In this document: positions 15,919 to 20,865 of the stretch, one piece after another
Position numbering within the stretch: position 1 is the stretch's first letter
Layout: each line of letters starts with the position of its first letter
DNA from: Bacteroidales bacterium UBA5548
Lineage (GTDB): Bacteria > Bacteroidota > Bacteroidia > Bacteroidales > UBA932
Reading direction: 5' to 3'
Assembly (NCBI GenBank): GCA_002425935.1
Contig: DINE01000001.1
Location: 7,649-28,513, forward strand
Length of the DNA stretch: 20,865 bases
Position numbers and translations under genes: made by a program
Notes under the pieces: model-generated
Database searches by the model: none
Told to the model about the DNA's origin: nothing
What the model saw: the letters and a program-made list of their open reading frames with translations, nothing else

Positions 15919-17043
15919 TCATAATTTGGTATAAAAGTCTGTCAATTTCTCTGCAAAAGCCCTCCAGGACAGTTCATTTTTAACCCTTTGTATGTTCATT
16001 ATACAGCTATCTTTTTTATTGTTGTCAAAAAAATTGCGGATTCCTTCAGCTACAAATTTGCTATCGGGAAATTCAACAACAACTCCTGTGCCCGGTTTCT
16101 CAACAGCCTCCTTTAAACCTCCTACATCAGTTGTTATCATGGGTACATCAAAGTGGTATGAAATGGCGCTTATTCCGCTCTGAGTAGCTGATTTATATGG
16201 GAGTACCACAACATCAGATGCTCCGAAATAGAGCGAAACTTCATTGTCTGATATATAGTTGGTGTGCAGATAAATACGGCTTTTGTTGATGCTTGCATCA
16301 ATTTTTTTTCTGTATGGTTCAAAACTTCCGTAAGGTTCACCGGCAATTATCAGCTGATAGCTCTCATCAAGTAACTCAAAAGCGTCAAGAAGTATGTCAA
16401 GTCCCTTGTAATCTCTTATCAGTCCAAAAAAGAGCAGTGTCTTTTTCTCCGGATCAATCCCTAATTTTTTTACTGCTTCTTCACGCGGACACTTCTCTCC
16501 AAAATGATTGTAAAGAGGGTGGGGTATATGAATAAATCTGGCATCCGGTTTAAGATTAAGTAAATCCTGCCCTACAGATTCAGAGAGAACAACAAAACCG
16601 TGATTTTTACCGGAATTAAGAAAGAATTTTGTGAAAGGAGTATCAAAAAATCTCTTCTCGTGAGGCACCACGTTGTCAAGTACAGAGATTATTTTTGTTT
16701 GGGGACCAATATTGCGCGCTACGCAACCGAGTGAAGGTGCAAAAAATGACATCCAGTATCTCATAATGAGAAGGTCAGGAGAGAAGTCTCTTATCTCTCC
16801 GGCAGCAGAATAGTATGAAAAGGGATTAACTGAGTCAAGAACCGGGGTGCTGTCAATTTTTATTGCAACATCGTCCTGAGTAACATATTGAGTCTTTCCC
16901 GGAAAAAGAAACTCCGGGTACTGTCTTTTAAAATTAAAGGCCCTTACCTGGTGATTTTTGCCCAGCTCTTTGAATAAATTTGCATTGAACTGGGCTATTC
17001 CACCTCTGTATGGGTAAAAGCAAGAAAGAATTGCAATTTTCAC
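15919..17043 (-). CDS. Family 4 glycosyltransferase
   Basis: A 374-residue GT-B fold enzyme. The N-terminal acceptor half starts with ILSCFYPYRGGIAQFNANL, where the GG loop is typical of GT4. The C-terminal donor half (from about 195) has LLFFGLIRDYKGLDILLDAFELL, LIIAGEPYG and DVVVLPYKSATQSGISAISYHFDVPMI. The classic EPFGL..E motif is replaced by SATQSGISA, a variant seen in several GT4 members. It has no signal peptide or membrane segment and is probably peripheral on the cytoplasmic face. Donor and acceptor sugars cannot be read from the sequence. It lies 15 bases after the Skp-like gene and 34 before purC, with no other polysaccharide genes nearby. Confidence 0.9.
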   Translation of the reverse strand: MKIAILSCFYPYRGGIAQFNANLFKELGKNHQVRAFNFKRQYPEFLFPGKTQYVTQDDVAIKIDSTPVLDSVNPFSYYSAAGEIRDFSPDLLIMRYWMSFFAPSLGCVARNIGPQTKIISVLDNVVPHEKRFFDTPFTKFFLNSGKNHGFVVLSESVGQDLLNLKPDARFIHIPHPLYNHFGEKCPREEAVKKLGIDPEKKTLLFFGLIRDYKGLDILLDAFELLDESYQLIIAGEPYGSFEPYRKKIDASINKSRIYLHTNYISDNEVSLYFGASDVVVLPYKSATQSGISAISYHFDVPMITTDVGGLKEAVEKPGTGVVVEFPDSKFVAEGIRNFFDNNKKDSCIMNIQRVKNELSWRAFAEKLTDFYTKL

Positions 17044-17058
17044 CCAACACTTTATTAT

Positions 17059-17667
17059 TTATTTTTTTCCTTTGCTTTTAATATATTCGTCGTTCAGTCC
17101 CGAAACAACCATCTTGGTAATATCAAGCCCCTTGTCACCAAGAAGGATTGTGTTGGTTGCAGAGTTAGTGCTTATAATCATTGCAAAACCCTTCTCCTGA
17201 TTCATCTTAGCAAGATATGTATTCAACGCATCAAATACTCTTCTGTAAAGTACCTGCTCCTCTTCCTGCATCTCTACCTGCTTTTGATTTGCATAGTTCT
17301 GCAGCTCCTGCTCACGCATTGCAAGCTGCTGCTGCTGAGTCTCTGCCTGCGATCTTGTAATAAGACCCTTCTGAACCTTCTGCTGAAAATCCTTTACATC
17401 ATTTTCAAAAGCGCGGCTTCTTTTAGTAAGGTCACTCTGAATCGTCTGAGCTTTGCTTTCAAGTTCTGATTTAAGGTCATTGAACATATCATACTGGCTT
17501 ACCAATGAGTCTATCTGGATAAATACGATATCCCCGGCAGCAGCCATCTCACCCTCTGTAACAGAACCAGGCTCAGATGCAGCAGGTTTTGAAGTAAAAT
17601 GTAAAATAAACAGTACAACCACTGCTACAGAAAGAATAACATTTGTGATAATCGATGCGTTTTTCAT
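17059..17667 (-). CDS. Skp/OmpH-family periplasmic chaperone-like protein, membrane-anchored
   Basis: Skp-like proteins hold unfolded outer-membrane proteins in the periplasm on the way to the BAM complex. This 202-residue protein has one N-terminal hydrophobic segment (about 7-24), with no clear cleavage site, a low-complexity spacer, a strand IVFIQIDSLVSQYD, a long coiled coil (about 60-140, rich in Q, E and K) and a closing strand region FAMIISTNSATNTILLGDKGLDIT. That order is the OmpH pattern: two strands of the head domain separated by the helical arms. The uncleaved-looking anchor suggests tethering to the inner membrane rather than a free chaperone. It follows pdxJ by 28 bases and has its own promoter motif there. 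Confidence 0.88.
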   Translation of the reverse strand: MKNASIITNVILSVAVVVLFILHFTSKPAASEPGSVTEGEMAAAGDIVFIQIDSLVSQYDMFNDLKSELESKAQTIQSDLTKRSRAFENDVKDFQQKVQKGLITRSQAETQQQQLAMREQELQNYANQKQVEMQEEEQVLYRRVFDALNTYLAKMNQEKGFAMIISTNSATNTILLGDKGLDITKMVVSGLNDEYIKSKGKK

Positions 17668-17686
17668 TTGATTTTAATTTAAACGA

Positions 17687-17694
17687 CAAATATA
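17687..17694 (-). promoter_or_regulatory. Candidate -7 element (TATATTTG) of the Skp-like gene promoter
   Basis: Perfect TAnnTTTG on the minus strand in the 28-base gap after pdxJ, giving a leader of about 13 bases before the ATG at 17667. No -33 TTG at standard spacing, so read-through from pdxJ may also contribute. Confidence 0.45.
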
Positions 17695-17695
17695 A

Positions 17696-18415
17696 TTAAT
17701 AATTTTTTAACTCCCTAAGATAGGCCTGTATTGTGTTCTCAAGACCAAGATATATTGCCTCACATACCAGCGCATGCCCGATTGATACTTCCAGCAGGCC
17801 CGGGATGTTAGACTTAAAATACCTGAGGTTCTCCAGACTAAGGTCGTGTCCGGCATTAAGCCCCAGGCCGTTTTCAGCAGCACAAACAGCAGCTTTGTAA
17901 TAGGGTTCCAGTGCCCTCTCTTTATCTGAGTGATACTCTCTGGCATAAGATTCCGTGTAAAGCTCTACCCTGTCACATCCTGTGTCAGATGCATATTTTA
18001 CCATCTCTGTAACTGGGTCTACAAATATCGAAGTTCTTATTCCATGGTCTGAAAAAACTCTGCAGATTTTTTTCAGATACTCTTTGTGCTGTTTTGTATT
18101 CCACCCGCTGTTTGATGTGATAACATCATGTGCATCAGGTACCAGAGTCACCTGAACGGGACATACCTCCAGAACAAGATCAACGAATGAATCAATCGGA
18201 TTACCTTCAATGTTGAACTCTGTTGTAAGAACAGGTTTTAGGTCAATTACATCTCTGTAGCGGATGTGCCTCTCATCCGGTCTTGGGTGGACAGTTATCC
18301 CCTGTGCACCAAACCTCTCACAATCCCTTGCTGCCTGAATAACATCCGGCAGGTTACCACCTCTTGCATTCCGGAGTGTGGCAAATTTGTTTATATTTAC
18401 GCTCAGTTTTGTCAT
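17696..18415 (-). CDS. pdxJ: Pyridoxine 5'-phosphate synthase
   Basis: Condenses 3-amino-2-oxopropyl phosphate with deoxyxylulose 5-phosphate to pyridoxine 5'-phosphate, the last step of the DXP-dependent vitamin B6 route. The 239-residue TIM barrel has the family start LSVNINKFATLRNARGG, the substrate loop TVHPRPDERHI (His43, Arg45, His50), Glu70 in FNIEGNP and His190 in LGLNAGHDL, matching the known active-site positions. Near the end SIGHALVCEAIYLGL is the phosphate-binding region. It is divergent from nadK across only 48 bases. Length is normal. Confidence 0.97.
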   Translation of the reverse strand: MTKLSVNINKFATLRNARGGNLPDVIQAARDCERFGAQGITVHPRPDERHIRYRDVIDLKPVLTTEFNIEGNPIDSFVDLVLEVCPVQVTLVPDAHDVITSNSGWNTKQHKEYLKKICRVFSDHGIRTSIFVDPVTEMVKYASDTGCDRVELYTESYAREYHSDKERALEPYYKAAVCAAENGLGLNAGHDLSLENLRYFKSNIPGLLEVSIGHALVCEAIYLGLENTIQAYLRELKNY

Positions 18416-18441
18416 AACGGATGCAAATTTATGTATTTTTG
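18408..18441 (+). promoter_or_regulatory. Candidate nadK promoter (TTTG, 22 bases, TATTTTTG)
   Basis: TATTTTTG at 18434-18441 is a perfect TAnnTTTG. A TTTG at 18408-18411, inside the pdxJ start region, lies 22 bases upstream, slightly longer than the usual 19-21. The predicted leader before the ATG at 18464 is about 17 bases. Confidence 0.5.
18424..18431 (-). promoter_or_regulatory. Candidate -7 element (TAAATTTG) of the pdxJ promoter
   Basis: Perfect TAnnTTTG on the minus strand, 8 bases before the pdxJ ATG, so the message would have a leader of only a few bases. No -33 TTG at standard spacing. Confidence 0.45.
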
Positions 18442-18463
18442 ATGATTATTATTCCCATTGCAA

Positions 18464-19342
18464 ATGAAGATAGCAATTTTTGCGCGCGATATAAATGAAA
18501 AGTGGTGGAACCGTCTTATGTCGGTACTCAAAGCCCTGGATAACCGTGGTATTCAGCTTTCATATTACAGGCCATTCTACACCAAAATGGTACACTCAAC
18601 CGAAATTCCAATCCCTGCGGGAGATCTCTTTACCGGAGAGCAGGATTTGCCGGCTGATACCGATATTTTCCTCTGCCTGGGCGGTGACGGGACATTTCTT
18701 GAATCTGTTACAATGGTGAGAGACCGGGATATCCCAATTGCAGGCATTAACTTCGGAAGACTCGGATTTCTTACTAGCGCAGACTCACAAAACGAAGAGT
18801 GGATAGAGGCACTTCTTAACAAAAATTTCAAAATTGAGAGGAGAGCACTCCTGACTGTATCATCATCGGCTATACCACCAAATTTTTGCAGATATGCTCT
18901 GAATGAGGTCTCGTTCCAAAGAAAGGATCCCTCAATGCTTGCGGTTTATGTCAAGGTCAACGGTATGGAATTGCCTCCCTATTGGTCAGACGGATTGGTG
19001 CTTGCAAGTCCTACCGGGTCAACCGCCTATTCATTAAGTGTAGGAGGCCCAATAGCTCTTCCGGGAGTAAAGGCGCTTATTCTGGCACCTATTGCACCCC
19101 ATAACCTTAATGTAAGACCTCTGGTAGTATCGGATGATTCTGTAATCGAAATTTATGTTGAGTCCAGAAAGGGATCTGCAATCATGAGTCTCGACAACAG
19201 ATCTTTTATACTGCCTGCCGGAGAAAAAGTAACTATCTACAAAGCAGATTTTGAAATTAAATATATATCTCTCACAGAAGACAGTTTTATCGAAGCGTTA
19301 AAAGAGAAGCTGCTTTGGGGAAAAGATAAGAGAAATAGCTAA
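18464..19342 (+). CDS. nadK: NAD kinase
   Basis: Phosphorylates NAD to NADP in the cytoplasm. The 292 residues carry the family marks: GGDGTFLE at 73-80 with catalytic Asp75, the ING-type turn GINFGRLGFLT (94-104), the NE pair at 147-148 (ALNEVSF), and SDGLVLASPTGSTAYSLSVGGP, the second conserved glycine-rich region. The frame extends to a TTG at 18458, but the ATG at 18464 starts the usual MKIAIFAR and is preferred. It is the first gene of a rightward nadK-uppS-bamA run and shares a divergent promoter region with pdxJ. NADPH made from its product feeds thioredoxin reductase, among others. Confidence 0.97.
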   Translation: MKIAIFARDINEKWWNRLMSVLKALDNRGIQLSYYRPFYTKMVHSTEIPIPAGDLFTGEQDLPADTDIFLCLGGDGTFLESVTMVRDRDIPIAGINFGRLGFLTSADSQNEEWIEALLNKNFKIERRALLTVSSSAIPPNFCRYALNEVSFQRKDPSMLAVYVKVNGMELPPYWSDGLVLASPTGSTAYSLSVGGPIALPGVKALILAPIAPHNLNVRPLVVSDDSVIEIYVESRKGSAIMSLDNRSFILPAGEKVTIYKADFEIKYISLTEDSFIEALKEKLLWGKDKRNS

Positions 19343-19353
19343 TTAAATTGTAT

Positions 19354-20082
19354 ATGAGCAAAATACCAAGGCATGTATCCATAATTATGGACGGAAACGG
19401 AAGGTGGGCCCGGCAGAGGGGACTGGAGCGGCTGGAGGGCCATAAAGCAGGAGTAGAGTCTGTAAGAGCCGCTACGGAGTTTGCAGCTGAAAATGGTATA
19501 GGTTTTCTAAGCCTGTTTGCATTTTCTGAAGAGAACTGGATGAGGCCGGAAAGTGAGATTATGGGGCTTATGGAACTCATGGTCGGAGCAATCATAGGAG
19601 AGACCTCAACCTTAATGGAAAATAACATAATCTTTAAGGTCATTGGAGATAAGTCACGTCTTTCTGCAGGGCTGAACGAAAAGATTGACGAAATAGAGAG
19701 GAAGAGCTCTGTCAACACCGGGCTTACTATGATTATATTTCTTAGTTACAGCGGTAAATGGGACATATTGCAGGCTGCGGTTAAATATGCCGAAATGGTA
19801 AAAAGTGGTGAGCTGTCGCTGGATGAACCAGTCTCTTCTGATTTTTTTGCATCACTGCTAAGTACTGCGGGAATACCCGATCCTGACCTACTTATAAGAA
19901 CAAGCGGTGAACAGAGGATAAGCAATTACATGCTCTGGCAGAGTGCATACACCGAATTTTATTTTACAGATGTGCTTTGGCCCGATTTTCGCAAAAATGA
20001 CTTCAGAATGGCTCTTGAGACATATTCAGCCCGGGAACGGAGATATGGAAAGACAAGGGATCAGATTAATAATTCAATTTAA
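19354..20082 (+). CDS. uppS: Undecaprenyl diphosphate synthase (cis-prenyltransferase)
   Basis: Extends farnesyl diphosphate with isopentenyl diphosphate to undecaprenyl diphosphate, the lipid carrier for peptidoglycan and surface glycans. The 242 residues show IIMDGNGRWARQRG with catalytic Asp13, LEGHKAGVE, FAFSEENWMRP, and RTSGEQRISNYMLWQSAYTEFYF with the diphosphate-binding Arg residues and the conserved Glu near the end of that stretch. A TTG at 19348 opens the frame slightly earlier, but the ATG at 19354 gives the standard N-terminus. It is 11 bases after nadK and likely co-transcribed. The uppS-bamA order is common in Bacteroidota. Confidence 0.97.
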   Translation: MSKIPRHVSIIMDGNGRWARQRGLERLEGHKAGVESVRAATEFAAENGIGFLSLFAFSEENWMRPESEIMGLMELMVGAIIGETSTLMENNIIFKVIGDKSRLSAGLNEKIDEIERKSSVNTGLTMIIFLSYSGKWDILQAAVKYAEMVKSGELSLDEPVSSDFFASLLSTAGIPDPDLLIRTSGEQRISNYMLWQSAYTEFYFTDVLWPDFRKNDFRMALETYSARERRYGKTRDQINNSI

Positions 20083-20107
20083 CAGACCTTGGATACAAAT
20101 AAAAACT

Positions 20108-20115
20108 TATCTTTG
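20108..20115 (+). promoter_or_regulatory. Candidate -7 element (TATCTTTG) of the bamA promoter
   Basis: Perfect TAnnTTTG in the 57-base gap between uppS and bamA, followed by CAG. The predicted leader is about 19 bases. The only nearby TTG (20089-20091) is 16 bases upstream, too close for the usual -33. Confidence 0.5.
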
Positions 20116-20139
20116 CAGCTTTACAGTTTAAGAGTGCAG

Positions 20140-20865
20140 ATGAAGTCATTAACCCTTTTCCTATCTATTCTATTTCTCATCCCTTCGGGATTGACGGCGC
20201 AACAACAGGACACAGTCAAATCAAGAACAGCGGTGGTTGATTATAACAGACCGCAAAATTTTATTGTGGGTGGTATAACTGTTTCCGGTATTAAGTATGC
20301 ACAAGAGAACCAGGTGATCGGCCAGACGGGGCTCTCTGTTGGTGATACCATACAGATTCCGAGTGACGAACTCTCTTCAATTATCAAAAGGCTGTATGCT
20401 CAGAGACTATTTTCTGATGTTGCAATGTACATCGACTCTGTTAAACGTGATACTGTATATCTGAATCTCTATTTACAGGAGCGTCCGAGAATCATAAGAT
20501 GGGACTTCGAAGGGGTAAGGTCGGGTGAGAAATCAGACCTTAATGAAAGACTTAAGTTAAGAAGAGGAGGAGAGATGTCTGACTATGTAATCTCATCTTC
20601 ATCCGATATCATAAGAAGATTTTATGTAGAGAAGGGCTTTCTTCAGACTGAGGTAACTGTAAGACATGAGACAGATTCTCTTGTCCTGAACGGAGTAAGA
20701 CTCACCTTTGTAGTGGACAAAAAGAGCCGGGTAAAGGTGAAGAGGATCAATTTCACGGGTAATGAAAATGTAAAGGGCTCAAAACTGGCCTCTGCTATGA
20801 AGAAGACAAAAGATATGAGACTTTTGAACTTCTTTAGCAGTAAAAAATTCAACGAAAAAGAGTTG
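20140..20865 (+). CDS. bamA: Outer-membrane assembly factor BamA (3' partial)
   Basis: BamA is the central pore of the machinery that folds beta-barrels into the outer membrane. The frame begins at ATG 20140 and stays open to the last base, so the 242 visible residues are the N-terminal part. Residues 1-21 are a signal peptide (hydrophobic core, then GLTAQ). POTRA-type units follow: about 41-113 (IVGGITVSGIKYA, ending VYLNLYLQE), about 115-193 (RIIRWDFEGVRSGEKSDL, then IIRRFYVEKGFLQTEV) and from about 197 (RVKVKRINFTGNENVKGSKL). YxxxGF before the strand and FxGN at the start of a unit are typical BamA marks. The barrel lies outside the window. Confidence 0.93.
   Translation, partial: MKSLTLFLSILFLIPSGLTAQQQDTVKSRTAVVDYNRPQNFIVGGITVSGIKYAQENQVIGQTGLSVGDTIQIPSDELSSIIKRLYAQRLFSDVAMYIDSVKRDTVYLNLYLQERPRIIRWDFEGVRSGEKSDLNERLKLRRGGEMSDYVISSSSDIIRRFYVEKGFLQTEVTVRHETDSLVLNGVRLTFVVDKKSRVKVKRINFTGNENVKGSKLASAMKKTKDMRLLNFFSSKKFNEKEL

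Noticed and set aside
19287..19718. A 143-codon frame on the minus strand
   Set aside because: It is antisense to the nadK/uppS junction and both of those genes carry full catalytic motifs.
1..20865. A mobile element, phage, CRISPR or defence island
   Set aside because: No transposase, integrase, terminal repeats, spacer arrays or defence-family genes were found; the gene content is housekeeping.

Overview
The window looks like ordinary core chromosome of an anaerobic or microaerophilic member of the Bacteroidota, probably Bacteroidales. The evidence is the lineage-typical outer-membrane beta-barrel protein at the left edge, the RpoZ-like omega subunit, the Bacteroidota-style BamD, BamA and Skp/OmpH proteins, a rubrerythrin, few Shine-Dalgarno-like sites, and repeated TAnnTTTG motifs (the Bacteroidota -7 promoter element) just upstream of genes. 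I can support 21 protein genes. Two are cut by the window edges: a barrel protein that lacks its 5' end, and bamA, which lacks its 3' end. I see no tRNA, rRNA, CRISPR array, insertion sequence, phage gene or convincing intrinsic terminator. No gene-free stretch exceeds 300 bases; the longest gap is about 140 bases, at 2791-2932.

Layout. 2-1294 (+) is the C-terminal part of an outer-membrane beta-barrel/TonB-receptor-like protein. 1383-1937 (+) is an exported glutathione peroxidase. 1942-2790 (-) is a membrane-bound LytTR transcription regulator. 2933-4045 (+) is an alpha/beta-hydrolase-like protein of unknown function. A tight leftward block follows, read in the order trxB (8884-9819), bamD, an rpoZ-like gene, coaBC, recN and nagB (down to 4051), with gaps of 26 bases or less and one overlap. 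Upstream lie a nucleoside-recognition (Gate) membrane protein (9851-10795) and rubrerythrin (10835-11413), also leftward. Rubrerythrin is divergent from a rightward Xaa-Pro aminopeptidase (11512-13308), with back-to-back promoters between them. A second leftward block reads pdxJ (17696-18415), Skp/OmpH-like, a family-4 glycosyltransferase, purC and a LysM/periplasmic-binding-fold protein (13279-14937). From a 48-base divergent promoter region, nadK, uppS and bamA run rightward.

Themes. Envelope biogenesis recurs: BamD, BamA, a Skp-like protein, UppS (the undecaprenyl carrier), a LysM protein, a glycosyltransferase and NagB (amino-sugar metabolism). Cofactor and nucleotide synthesis is the second theme (CoaBC, PdxJ, NadK, PurC). 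Oxidative-stress defence is the third (glutathione peroxidase, thioredoxin reductase, rubrerythrin). I found no clear sign of a novel mobile or defence system. The points most worth a second look are the uncharacterised hydrolase, the LysM plus type-1 periplasmic-binding protein (which recalls LpoA), and two compact divergent promoter regions.
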